From: Microbacterium timonense
GTDB taxonomy: Bacteria; Actinomycetota; Actinomycetes; Actinomycetales; Microbacteriaceae
Length of the DNA: 64,000 nt
Assembly: GCF_900292075.1 (NCBI RefSeq)
Contig: NZ_OLMV01000005.1
Span: 215,073-279,072 of the forward strand
Direction of reading: 5' to 3'
Shown here: positions 1 to 8,002 of the stretch, one piece after another
Layout of the letters: every line of letters begins with the position of its first letter
Numbering within the stretch: the stretch's first letter is position 1
Notes under the pieces: model-generated
Database searches by the model: none
What the model was told of the DNA's origin: nothing
The model's input: only the letters and a program-made list of their open reading frames with translations
Made by a program: the position numbers and the translations under genes

Positions 1-2
1 CC

Positions 3-1343
3 CTCGGCATCCCGCTGTCGGGGTTCGTGGGCAGAGGCGTCGCCAGCGACGTGCACGACCACCTGACAGCGACCGCGCTCGTGCTCGCCGACGACGGGGA
101 TGCGGGCGACACCCGGCATGCCGTGGTCGCGCTCGATCTCATCGGGCTTTACAGCGATGAGCTCGTCGCAGCGCTCAAGCACGCGGTGCACGCCGTGACC
201 GGTATCGGCCCGGAGCGCGTGTTCTTGGCGTGCAGCCACACGCACTACGGTCCCGTGGTCGCCGAGGCCGGCGACATGCCGGGCGGCCGGCATCCGCTCA
301 CGGTGGAATACCGTCGCCACCTCGCCGCGGCGGTGGCCGAGTGTGTGCTCGCGGCCGATGACGCACGGGTCGCCGTCCGCGTCCGGGCGGGACGGGCTGA
401 TGTGCGGCTCGGTGTCAATCGCCGGCTGCCGCAGCCGGACGGATCGGTCGCGATCGCACCCAACCCCGCGGGTCATGTCGACCCCGAACTGGTGGCGGTG
501 GCGTTCGATGCAGTGAGCGATGGGATGCCGCGTGGCAGCGCCGTCGCCACGCTCGTGTCGTACGCGTGCCATCCGTCGTCGCTGGAGAGCTCGGTGCGCA
601 GCCTCACCGCCGACTTTCCCGGCGTGCTGCGCGATGAGCTGGAGCGGTCGTCCGGTGGGCGGGTGCTGTTCCTCCAGGGCGCGGCGGGGGACATCGATCC
701 TCCCGACAAGCGCGCGGACTGGTCGCGTCCGCGTGAGACCGGTGTGACGTTGGCCGCGGCGGCAGGCGCACTCCTGCGGGATGCAGCCGCGGTCGCGGAT
801 GCTCCATTGCGGTCTCGGCGCGTGCGCGTGCCGCTGCCGCGGAGGGGCGCGGCATCCGTCGCGGAGGCGGAGGCCGACGTGAGCAGATGCCGGGCCGACG
901 TCAAGAGAGGGCGAGCCGACGACACGACGGCTGGGGCCGGCGACATGCGGGCGCGGGCTGGAGCGGCTGCGGAGCCGGAGCTCGAGTCCGCGGTCTGGTG
1001 GCGGGAGCTTCACCTCGCCGAAGCCGAGGCCGTGCTCGACGCCTGGAGGGCCGGCCGGGAGCCCACCATCGAGGCCGACGTTTCGGCGCTGCGGATCGGC
1101 GACGTGGGCGTCGCGTTCGTGCCGGCGGAGCTGTTCAGTGAACTGGGCGTCGCCATCAAGCGACGGTCGCGGGCCGCGGTGACCCTCGTGGTCGGATACA
1201 CGGACGGTGCGCTCTGGTATGTGCCCCCGCGGCACGCCTTCACGGAGGGCGGGTATGAGGTGGTGGACGCGTGCCGCGTCGCGCCCGGGGCAGGTGAGGC
1301 GCTCGTCGATCGCGTCGTGGAGCTGCTGAACGAGCTCTTCTAG
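3..1343 (+). CDS. Neutral/alkaline ceramidase-like protein, 5' end outside the window
   Basis: The frame is open from base 3 and encodes 446 residues; its first residues (LGIPLSGFVGRG) already look like the interior of the family's N-terminal region, so the true start lies before the window. Ceramidase-like motifs are visible: CSHTHYGP, SYACHPSSL and FLQGAAGDIDPP, which in this family supply zinc-binding histidines and the loop around the active site. Neutral ceramidases hydrolyse the amide bond of ceramides; many bacterial relatives lie in sugar-catabolic loci and have no proven substrate, so the activity is only inferred. An Ala/Arg/Asp-rich insertion sits around residues 290-320. The gene converges on the HNH gene that follows, 31 bp away. 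Confidence 0.75.
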   Translation, partial: LGIPLSGFVGRGVASDVHDHLTATALVLADDGDAGDTRHAVVALDLIGLYSDELVAALKHAVHAVTGIGPERVFLACSHTHYGPVVAEAGDMPGGRHPLTVEYRRHLAAAVAECVLAADDARVAVRVRAGRADVRLGVNRRLPQPDGSVAIAPNPAGHVDPELVAVAFDAVSDGMPRGSAVATLVSYACHPSSLESSVRSLTADFPGVLRDELERSSGGRVLFLQGAAGDIDPPDKRADWSRPRETGVTLAAAAGALLRDAAAVADAPLRSRRVRVPLPRRGAASVAEAEADVSRCRADVKRGRADDTTAGAGDMRARAGAAAEPELESAVWWRELHLAEAEAVLDAWRAGREPTIEADVSALRIGDVGVAFVPAELFSELGVAIKRRSRAAVTLVVGYTDGALWYVPPRHAFTEGGYEVVDACRVAPGAGEALVDRVVELLNELF

Positions 1344-1374
1344 CGCGGGCTGTTCACACGTGGACTGCACTTCA

Positions 1375-2808
1375 TCACCCGCTTCCTCGATGGGCGAGTC
1401 GGTCGGATCGTCGCGTCGGCGACCTTCCGGCAGGTCGCCATCGTCGGGCAGCGTCCCACCAGTACGGCCCGCGGATGTGCGGGATTCCCGCGACCATCCG
1501 GATCTCCCATCCGCCGTTGTCGATCGTGCGGTGGTGGAACCAGCACAGCAGCGCGCCGTTGTCGGTGTGGGTGGGCCCTCCCCGTGAGTGCTCTTCGACG
1601 TGGTGGATCTCGCACCACTGCGGGGGCACGTGGCAGCCGGGAACGACGCAACCGCCGTCGCGGAGTGTGATCGCGCGTCGCTGATGGTGGTTGAAGACGC
1701 GCTCGAGCGTTCCCAGCGAGACGATTCGCCCGTTCTCGCCGAGCAGGACGCGCTCGATCACACCGGCGCACGCGACGTGGCGGGCCGCAGCGATCGAGAT
1801 GGGCTCGTCGCGTCCGGGCAGGTGGGCGTAGCCCCGCCCGTTGATGAGATCCTCTTCGCGCACCTGCACGACGAGAGTGGGGGCCGCGCCGCCGAGCATC
1901 GGCAGATCTCCGGAGGCCGCAGCGGCCGTGAGCAGGACGGCGAGGGCGTCGTGTCGCTTCTGAGCGGCCGTACGCGGATCGGCCGCGGCCTCGATCGGGC
2001 TCTCGGCGTCGCCGCCGGGGGCGGCGTCGCTGTCGACGAAGCGCGGTCCGGGCCCAGGTGCGCCGTCGACGCGCGGATTCAGCACGCTGTCGCACGCCGT
2101 CTCGAACTGTGCCGCGACCTCGGGCAGCAGGTTGCCGCGAATGGGGATGAGCCCGTCGCGGCACCGGCCGAGCGTGACGCCGCGCTTACGCAGCGCACGT
2201 GACTCCGCCGGTTCGGCGCCGTCCTGATCGAGGTAAGCCGCCCACACGTGAGCCTGGGCGCGAAGCTCGTCCGCAGAGGCGGGCGGCGTACCGTCCGTGG
2301 CGAGCCCCGACGCGGCGGCGAGCTCTTCATCGGCCGCCAGGAGTTCCGCGCGACCGGCGCTGCAGCCGCTGAGCACGCCGGCGACGGCGATCACTCCGTC
2401 CAGCCCGACGTGACCGGCGACGAGCGCGTCGCGCATCCGTGGGAACTCAGCAGGCAGCACGTCACCGGTCGAGAGGGAGAGCCGACACCGTGTCGCCTTC
2501 GCGGCTGCCACCACGTCGGCGCTGGTGCGCGAGGACGCTCTCGTCGCCCGCTGCACGAGTTCGTTCGTGTTGCGGCACCCGTATCGCGTCGTCACCCGCT
2601 CGGGGTGGGGTGCCGCCTCGTCACGATCGAGGAGCTGTGCGACCGCCTCGATCATCACCGCCTCGGTCTGGCGACGCAGCCGTCCCGCGGCGGCCAGCAC
2701 GGTCAGGACCTCGGCATCGTCGACGACTCGAAGATCGTCGCCCGCTGCCATGACCGTCTCGGCGAGCGCGTCGCCGAGCTCGGCGAGAGCATCGGCGAGG
2801 GCTTTCAT
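1375..2808 (-). CDS. DUF222 / HNH endonuclease domain protein
   Basis: A 477-residue protein with an alpha-helical DUF222 N-terminal region and a C-terminal HNH motif: CVVPGCHVPPQWCEIHHV followed by HTDNGALLCWFHH, giving two Cys pairs for structural zinc and the catalytic histidines. Such proteins are abundant and multi-copy in Microbacteriaceae and Mycobacteriales; their cellular role is unknown, though the fold predicts a DNA nuclease. I chose the ATG at 2808 over the upstream TTG at 2841; neither has a clear ribosome-binding site. After the HNH fold the C-terminus is basic and low in complexity. Confidence 0.85.
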   Translation of the reverse strand: MKALADALAELGDALAETVMAAGDDLRVVDDAEVLTVLAAAGRLRRQTEAVMIEAVAQLLDRDEAAPHPERVTTRYGCRNTNELVQRATRASSRTSADVVAAAKATRCRLSLSTGDVLPAEFPRMRDALVAGHVGLDGVIAVAGVLSGCSAGRAELLAADEELAAASGLATDGTPPASADELRAQAHVWAAYLDQDGAEPAESRALRKRGVTLGRCRDGLIPIRGNLLPEVAAQFETACDSVLNPRVDGAPGPGPRFVDSDAAPGGDAESPIEAAADPRTAAQKRHDALAVLLTAAAASGDLPMLGGAAPTLVVQVREEDLINGRGYAHLPGRDEPISIAAARHVACAGVIERVLLGENGRIVSLGTLERVFNHHQRRAITLRDGGCVVPGCHVPPQWCEIHHVEEHSRGGPTHTDNGALLCWFHHRTIDNGGWEIRMVAGIPHIRGPYWWDAARRWRPAGRSPTRRSDRLAHRGSG

Positions 2809-2857
2809 GAGACCATTGTGCCGAGGGTCACCGACATTCAAAGGGCCTGATCAGCGG

Positions 2858-3562
2858 TCACTTCCAAACTGTGGAGAACCGGAGTTCGAGTCGTGAACAG
2901 CGCCCCTGTGGAGGAGGCGGCACCGGGCGTAACGCGCCCCGACCCCGGCGGCGTGCGCCGCCGCCCCGGGCGCTTCGATCCAGCACCGCGACCGGCGCGA
3001 GGCCCGAGTGAATCAGCGCATCGCGCACATACGGCGTGTGGTGGAGGTAGGCGACGAGGTCCACATCGTGGCCGTACGGCTTGTCGAGGCGGCGGTCGCC
3101 CGTCCCCGCCTGAAAGCCGAGCAGCACGAGACCGCCGGGGCGGACCACACGCCGGAACTCCTCGAAGATTGCGCCGAGCCGGTGGGGCGGGGTGTGGATG
3201 GTCGAGTACCAGGCCAGGACGCCGTCGAAGCGCTCATCGGCGAACGGCAGCGACGCGTTGTCGGCGGCGACCAGCTCCAGGCCGGGATGCTGCGACCGCG
3301 CCCGCGCGAGCATCCCCGGCGACAGGTCGCTCCCCGCGATGACCAGCTCGGGGTCGAGCGTCGACAGGTGGGTGATCATGCGCCCGGTGCCGCAGCCGGC
3401 GTCGAGCACCGTCGCCGGTCGCTGCGCCAGGGACTGCACGAACAGCGTCACCATGCCGAGGTCGACGGCAGCCTCGTACCGGGTGTCGCGGATCAGCTCG
3501 GCGTAGCTGCCGGCCATCTCGTCGTATGCCTCGCGAGTATGGTCTGTCGTCTGCCCCGCCAC
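2858..3562 (-). CDS. Class I SAM-dependent methyltransferase
   Basis: A 234-residue Rossmann-fold methyltransferase. Motif I is VLDAGCGTGRM, motif II includes IAGSDLSPGMLARA, and LELVAADNASLPFADERFDGVLAWYS matches the Methyltransf_11/25 pattern for binding S-adenosylmethionine. Substrate unknown. It starts at a GTG without an obvious ribosome-binding site. The last 40 or so residues (RSARGGGARRRGRGALRPVP) are Arg/Gly/Pro-rich and unlike a normal family C-terminus, while another frame across the same stretch reads more protein-like, so a small frameshift near position 2970 is possible. Confidence 0.8.
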   Translation of the reverse strand: MAGQTTDHTREAYDEMAGSYAELIRDTRYEAAVDLGMVTLFVQSLAQRPATVLDAGCGTGRMITHLSTLDPELVIAGSDLSPGMLARARSQHPGLELVAADNASLPFADERFDGVLAWYSTIHTPPHRLGAIFEEFRRVVRPGGLVLLGFQAGTGDRRLDKPYGHDVDLVAYLHHTPYVRDALIHSGLAPVAVLDRSARGGGARRRGRGALRPVPPPPQGRCSRLELRFSTVWK

Positions 3563-3696
3563 ACCCGAAGCGTAACCGCCGGCGAAATTCGTCGTGACCC
3601 GCGAGCCATCACAGCCGGCGGGTTCAACGACCGGTCGGCATCCTCGGCGGGGCAGTCCTAGGCCTCACCGGCCTCGCAGTGCCGAAGCTGCGCCGG

Positions 3697-3714
3697 TGCT
3701 GCACCGGTGCAGCA
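3697..3714. repeat. 18-bp perfect palindrome
   Basis: TGCTGCACCGGTGCAGCA is perfectly self-complementary. It lies just before the large repeat array and upstream of the methyltransferase. It could be an operator or the degenerate edge of the array; nothing decides between them. Confidence 0.6.
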
Positions 3715-3717
3715 TCC

Positions 3718-4935
3718 ATCGACCGCAGCGGCATGCTCCGCGAGCATCCGGCACTCGGCACATCGCGCCTCTTGCATGCCGCGTCGCCGGTCGGGTGCGT
3801 CGGTAGGCCGTTCGTCGGTCGGGGGCGCGGCACCGGGCAGCCCGCGCTTCCCCAGGAGGTTCGCCGTTCAAGAGGTCAACCGCGGTTCAACAGGTCAACC
3901 GCCGTCAACAGGTCAACCGCAGTTCTACAGGACGTTCGCATGCCCGGGGCTCCTGTGGAAGCCCGGTTGACCTGTCGGGCGGATGCCGCGGCCCGCGTCG
4001 ACCGCTGCGGCACGCCCCGCGAGCATCCGGCCCGCGGCGAATCGCGCCTGTTGTAGGCCGCGTCGCCGGTCGGGTGCGTCCGTAGTCCGTTCGTCGGTCG
4101 GGGGCGCGGCACCGGGCAACCCGCGGTTCCAAGGAGGTTCGCCGTTCAACAGGTCAACCGCAGTTCTACAGGACGTTCGCATGCCCGGGGCTCCTGTGGA
4201 AGCCCGGTTGGCCTGTCGAGCGGATGCTGCGGTCCCGCGTCGACCGCTGCGGCACGCCCCGCGAGCATCCGGCCCGCGGCGCATCGCGCCTGTTGCATGC
4301 CGCGTCGCCGGTCGGGTGCGTCGGTAGGCCGTTCGTCGGTCGGGCGCGCTGCCGCGGGCAACCTGCGGTTCCACAGGAGGTTCGCCGTTCAACAGGTCAA
4401 CCGCAGTTCAACAGGTCAACCGCAGTTCAACAGGTCAACCGCAGTTCAACAGGTCAACCGCAGTTCAACAGGTCAACCGCAGTTCAACAGGTCAACCGCA
4501 GTTCAACAGGACGTTCGCATGCCCGCGGCTCCTGTGGAGACCCGGTTGACCTGTCGAGCGGATGCCGGCGCCAGCGTCGACCGCAGTTCTACAGGACGTT
4601 CGCATGCCCGCGGCTCCTGTGGAGGCCCGGTTGACCTGTCGAGCGGATGCCGCGGCCCCGCATCGACCGCAGCGGCACCCTCCGCGAACATCCGGCCCGC
4701 GGCGCATCGCGCCTGTTGCATGCCGCGTCGCCGGTCGGGTGCGTCCGTAGGCCGTTCGTCGGTCGGGCGCGCTGCCGTGGGCAACCTGCGGTTCCACAGG
4801 AGGTTCGCCGTTCAACAGGTCAACCGCAGTTCAACAGCTCAACCGCCGTTCAACAGGTCAACCGCGGTTCTACAGGACGTTTGCATGCCCGGGGCTCCTG
4901 TGGAAGCCCGGTTGACCTGTCGAGCGGTGCCCGCC
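3718..4935. repeat. Intergenic composite repeat array (five units)
   Basis: About 1.2 kb between the methyltransferase and the GH13_18 gene is built from a unit repeated five times, with approximate boundaries 3718-3996, 3997-4239, 4240-4575, 4576-4660 (internally deleted) and 4661-4935. Each full unit runs from TCGACCGC(T/A)GCGGCA through a segment containing CGTCGCCGGTCGGGTGCGTC, then GGTTCCACAGGAGGTTCGCC, a variable number of 19-bp CAACAGGTCAACCG repeats, and ends in a 68-nt hairpin closing with GGTTGACCTGT. Copies differ by point changes and by the number of 19-mers. Long frames that read through it on both strands only reflect the lack of stops in the repeated DNA. I see no gene, transposase or spacer structure. 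Confidence 0.9.
4387..4510 (+). repeat. 19-bp tandem repeat, 6.5 copies
   Basis: The unit GTTCAACAGGTCAACCGCA occurs six times without change (4387, 4406, 4425, 4444, 4463, 4482) and a 10-base partial copy follows at 4501. The other units of the array have about three degenerate copies (near 3868-3920 and 4810-4865) or one (4145), so this tract has expanded like a minisatellite. Confidence 0.95.
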
Positions 4936-5028
4936 GCCCGCGCCGACAGCCGACCGCCGCCCGCCCCGCCACCCGCCGCACCGCCGGCCGCGAGCCACGC
5001 GGGGAGCCCGCGAGCGCTACCCGTCCGC

Positions 5029-6468
5029 TCAGGCGAGCAGGTCTACCGGCACGCCGTCGAGCGTGATCTCGAAGTCGGGGTCGTCGAACCGCACGCGAAG
5101 GACCGCCTCGTGGCCTTCCGCGCGCCACGTCAGCAGGAGCGAGGCATCGTCCGGCGCCTCCCACGAGAAGGTGCCCTCGAACACGGGATGCCGCCTCAGC
5201 TGCGCCAGCGCGAGCTGGCCGCGCGCCACGTCGGTCGCCAGCGCCGCCCGGATCTCTCCGGGCGTGTACGAATGCCGGTTGACGTCGCGCCCCTGGCCGG
5301 TCCGCGCGAACAACTCGGTGTCGTCCTGGCCGCCGAGCAGGCCCACGTAGTAGAACTGCGGTTCGCCGGGCACGAAGATCTGCACCGCCCGCGCCAGCAG
5401 CATCCGCTTCGTGTCGCGCCCCAGCACGCTGAAGAAGGTCGCGTTGATCTGGTGCGGCAGCGTCATCCACGCCGGGATCACCGACGCGACCGAGGAGTGG
5501 CCGCCGGTGGCCTCGTGCGCCCAGCGGAACACGTCGGCCATCTCATCCTGCGACAGCAGGCCAGGGCGATCGCCCGAAGGGCCGGCGTCGATGACGCCGA
5601 TGCCGTCGTGCGTGTCGAGCACGGTCACGGCGTTGGCGGGACGGATGCCGAGCCACGAGACGAGCCGGTCGCTGCGGCCCGTCCCGAGAGCGTGCAGGAG
5701 CAGCGGCGGCAGCGCGAAGTCGTAGACGAGATCCACGAGGGGCGCTATCGCCTGCTGCTGCGAGTAGTGGGCGTGCACCTCGACGAGCACCCTCATGCCG
5801 CGATCGCGGATCAGCGCGGCGGCTTCCGCGACGAAGGCGAGCGTCTCGGGCGTCATGAACGAGTCGGTGCCGGGAGTCTTCACGGCATAGCCGACGGCAT
5901 CCAGCCGCACGGTGCCCACGCCGCCGGCCGCCAGCGTGCCGGCGAGACGCTCGAGATAGGCGGTGCCGGCCGGGTGGGTCACGTCGATGTCGACCTGTGA
6001 CGGCATGAACGTCGTCCACACGAGCCGGCGGGTGCCGTCGGCCGCGCGATAGGGCGTGAAGGGGAGGCCGGGGCGCGGGCGGTAGAACGCGGTGATGTCC
6101 GCTTCGCTCGCACCGTGCGGGAAGACGCGGTCGAACGTGAGGAACATGCCCTCGTGCGCCGACGCCGGTCCTCGGGTGAGCCAGTCCTCGAACTCGGCGG
6201 ACCGGCTCGACACGTGGTTGACGATGAGATCGGCCGTCACTTCGCGGGCATCGGCGATGCGGCGGATGTCGTCCCACGAGCCGAGGCGTGGGTCGACGGC
6301 GGTGTGATCGACCGGGTCGAAACCGGTGTCGTCGCCGTCGAACGGCGTGAAGAACGGCAGCACGTGGACGCCGGAGAAGACGGCCAACTCGGCGGAGAGC
6401 AGCCGTCCGAGCCCCGGCAGGTCGCCCGCGAGACGGTCGGCGTACGTCAGCAGGGAGACGCCGCTCAT
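5029..6468 (-). CDS. GH13_18 family phosphorylase (sucrose-phosphorylase-like)
   Basis: A 479-residue GH13 enzyme of the sucrose phosphorylase subfamily. The catalytic triad is visible: nucleophile Asp190 in RLDAVGYA, acid/base Glu230 in VEVHAHYSQQ and Asp288 in LDTHDGIGV, almost the same numbering as Bifidobacterium sucrose phosphorylase. The subfamily phosphorolyses alpha-glucosides to glucose 1-phosphate plus an acceptor; members act on sucrose, glucosylglycerate, glucosylglycerol and sucrose 6-phosphate, and I cannot tell which applies. It is the last gene of a four-gene leftward operon and overlaps the preceding stop by ATGA, so it probably releases the sugar or polyol that the upstream kinase and aldolase process. 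Confidence 0.85.
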   Translation of the reverse strand: MSGVSLLTYADRLAGDLPGLGRLLSAELAVFSGVHVLPFFTPFDGDDTGFDPVDHTAVDPRLGSWDDIRRIADAREVTADLIVNHVSSRSAEFEDWLTRGPASAHEGMFLTFDRVFPHGASEADITAFYRPRPGLPFTPYRAADGTRRLVWTTFMPSQVDIDVTHPAGTAYLERLAGTLAAGGVGTVRLDAVGYAVKTPGTDSFMTPETLAFVAEAAALIRDRGMRVLVEVHAHYSQQQAIAPLVDLVYDFALPPLLLHALGTGRSDRLVSWLGIRPANAVTVLDTHDGIGVIDAGPSGDRPGLLSQDEMADVFRWAHEATGGHSSVASVIPAWMTLPHQINATFFSVLGRDTKRMLLARAVQIFVPGEPQFYYVGLLGGQDDTELFARTGQGRDVNRHSYTPGEIRAALATDVARGQLALAQLRRHPVFEGTFSWEAPDDASLLLTWRAEGHEAVLRVRFDDPDFEITLDGVPVDLLA

Positions 6469-7136
6469 CGGTCCGCGAGGCTCTCGACGAAGCGCGCGGC
6501 CCCCGACGCCGGCGACGTGAGCACCCGCGGGTCGTCTCCGGCGCCCGTCGCCATCGACGCCTGCGCGAGCACGATCACGTCGACGTCACCCGCCGCCGCG
6601 ATCGCCTCCGCGATGAGCTGATCGTGACGAGCGAGATCTCCGGACGCCCGGGCCTCCGCGGCGTCGGCCACCACCCGTGCGGTGACCTCCACGTCGGACA
6701 CCGACGCTGCCGACTGCACCAGGCGGCTGGTGGGGCCGAGTGTGGCCTCGAGCGTGGCGAGCACGAGGATGCGTCCGCGCCCGGCGCCGGCCCGCTCCGC
6801 GGCCTCGCGCCCGGCGCCGGCCCGCCTCGCGGCCTCGTCAGCCATGGCGGCGTCGACGCGCACGAGGGGCACGCCCACCGCGGCAGCGGCATCCGTCGCC
6901 GCCTCGCCGATCGAGGAGCAGGTGACGAGCACCGCGCCCGCGCCGGAATCCCGCAGCGCGGCGACATGCCGGCGCAGGTCGCCGGCGACGTCGTCGGTGA
7001 TGCCGGCCGCGACGGCCCGCGACAGCAGGGACGGATCGGCGACGTGGACGATGTCGAGGTCGTCACGGCGCTCGGTCAGCAGGCCGTGGAACACCGGCAC
7101 GAGCGCCGGAACCGTGTGCAGGACGCCGACGCGCAC
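6465..7136 (-). CDS. Aspartate/glutamate racemase superfamily protein
   Basis: A 223-residue protein. The first conserved cysteine is present in VLVTCSSIGE, but where two-cysteine racemases carry the second it reads VLAQASMAT, with Ala in place of Cys. A classical two-base racemization is therefore unlikely; a lyase, isomerase or one-base reaction fits better. I chose the GTG at 7136 because a GGAGGAGG Shine-Dalgarno lies 7 nt upstream inside the end of the aldolase gene; starts at 7142 and 7154 are too close to it. It sits between the aldolase and phosphorylase genes, so it probably acts in the same pathway. It has a low-complexity Ala/Gly/Arg repeat (RAGAGREAAERAGAGRG). Confidence 0.7.
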   Translation of the reverse strand: MRVGVLHTVPALVPVFHGLLTERRDDLDIVHVADPSLLSRAVAAGITDDVAGDLRRHVAALRDSGAGAVLVTCSSIGEAATDAAAAVGVPLVRVDAAMADEAARRAGAGREAAERAGAGRGRILVLATLEATLGPTSRLVQSAASVSDVEVTARVVADAAEARASGDLARHDQLIAEAIAAAGDVDVIVLAQASMATGAGDDPRVLTSPASGAARFVESLADR

Positions 7137-7138
7137 GC

Positions 7139-8002
7139 TCACGCCTCCTCCCACGGCCGTGCCGTCTCATCCACGATGTCACCGAGGATCGTCAGGCGCT
7201 CGACGGAGCGTGCGCGCAGGTCCTCGCGCACCGTGTCGCTGCCGACGACGTCGCTCCACAGCGCGCGCCCGGCCAGGAAGCCGCTCGCGCCCTCGAGGCA
7301 TGCCGCGCGCACCGCGTCGGCGAAGCGGTCGCGGTCCACCCCCTGCGACAGCACCACCCAGGGGCCCGTCATGGCGGCGTTCAGCAGCGCACTCGCCTCC
7401 CGCTGCTGCTTCTCGTCGCCCGTGCCCGCCAGCGGCACCTGCGCCTTGTACAGGTCGGGGCGAAGAGTCGACAGCTCCCGAGCGGCCTCGCGGATCGCCG
7501 CATCCGCATCGAAGCCCGTCTCGCCGGGCGCCTGTCGCACGACCGGCTCGAGCACCGAGAGCACGCCGTTCTCGCGCGCCACCCGTATGAACCGCTCGGC
7601 GAGCGCGACGCGTGCCTGACGACGTTCGTCGCGGCGCCAGATGAGCAGCAGCTTCAGCGCGTCCACGCCTGCGGGGATGGCCGCGACCGCCGCCTCATCC
7701 AGATCCGTGTCCTCCACCGGCCCGCCGTCGGCCTGGTCGAGGGCGTCGACCGCGAGGATCAGCCCGGTCGAGTCGGGCACGGCGGCGCTGACACGGTCGA
7801 AGCCGTACTGCCGGTCCGCGAGGAAGCCCGACGCGTACGGGCCGAGCTCCTCGGCGACGGCGAGCTTGAAGTCGATGAGCACGTCGTCGGCGGGCCGGCC
7901 GTGGCCGGCGAGGTCGAACATGTGACGCAGGCTCTCGCGCTGGTCCATGGCGACCATCGCGAACGCTCCGGACGGGCGGGCGATGGCATCGAGGGTGGTC
8001 AT
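7139..8002 (-). CDS. Class I aldolase of the YihT / LacD family
   Basis: A 287-residue (beta/alpha)8 aldolase. It matches E. coli YihT (6-deoxy-6-sulfofructose-1-phosphate aldolase) as I remember it along its length: SGAFAMVAMDQRESLRHMF, then DLYKAQVPL with the probable Schiff-base Lys186, WVVLSQGVD, EGASGFLAGRALW and LGDIVDE. LacD (tagatose-bisphosphate aldolase) is the next relative. It should cleave a phosphorylated ketose to dihydroxyacetone phosphate and an aldehyde. The kinase gene ends in its start codon (ATGA). No sulfosugar-specific genes are nearby, so the sulfonate substrate of YihT is not implied. Confidence 0.8.
   Translation of the reverse strand: MTTLDAIARPSGAFAMVAMDQRESLRHMFDLAGHGRPADDVLIDFKLAVAEELGPYASGFLADRQYGFDRVSAAVPDSTGLILAVDALDQADGGPVEDTDLDEAAVAAIPAGVDALKLLLIWRRDERRQARVALAERFIRVARENGVLSVLEPVVRQAPGETGFDADAAIREAARELSTLRPDLYKAQVPLAGTGDEKQQREASALLNAAMTGPWVVLSQGVDRDRFADAVRAACLEGASGFLAGRALWSDVVGSDTVREDLRARSVERLTILGDIVDETARPWEEA

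Noticed and set aside
4380..4520. CRISPR-like array
   Set aside because: The 19-bp units are adjacent with no spacers, and no cas genes are present.
3924..4815. Minus-strand frames with repeated Arg-rich peptides across the array
   Set aside because: They translate the long repeat unit only, have no family pattern and vary with unit number.
4297..6000. A 567-codon plus-strand frame through the repeat array into the GH13_18 gene
   Set aside because: Its first part translates the stop-free 19-bp repeat and the rest is antisense to a clear GH13_18 gene; no domain is recognisable.
7139..8002. Sulfoquinovose pathway assignment
   Set aside because: Only the aldolase resembles YihT; no sulfosugar isomerase, PfkB-type kinase, sulfolactaldehyde reductase or exporter is nearby.
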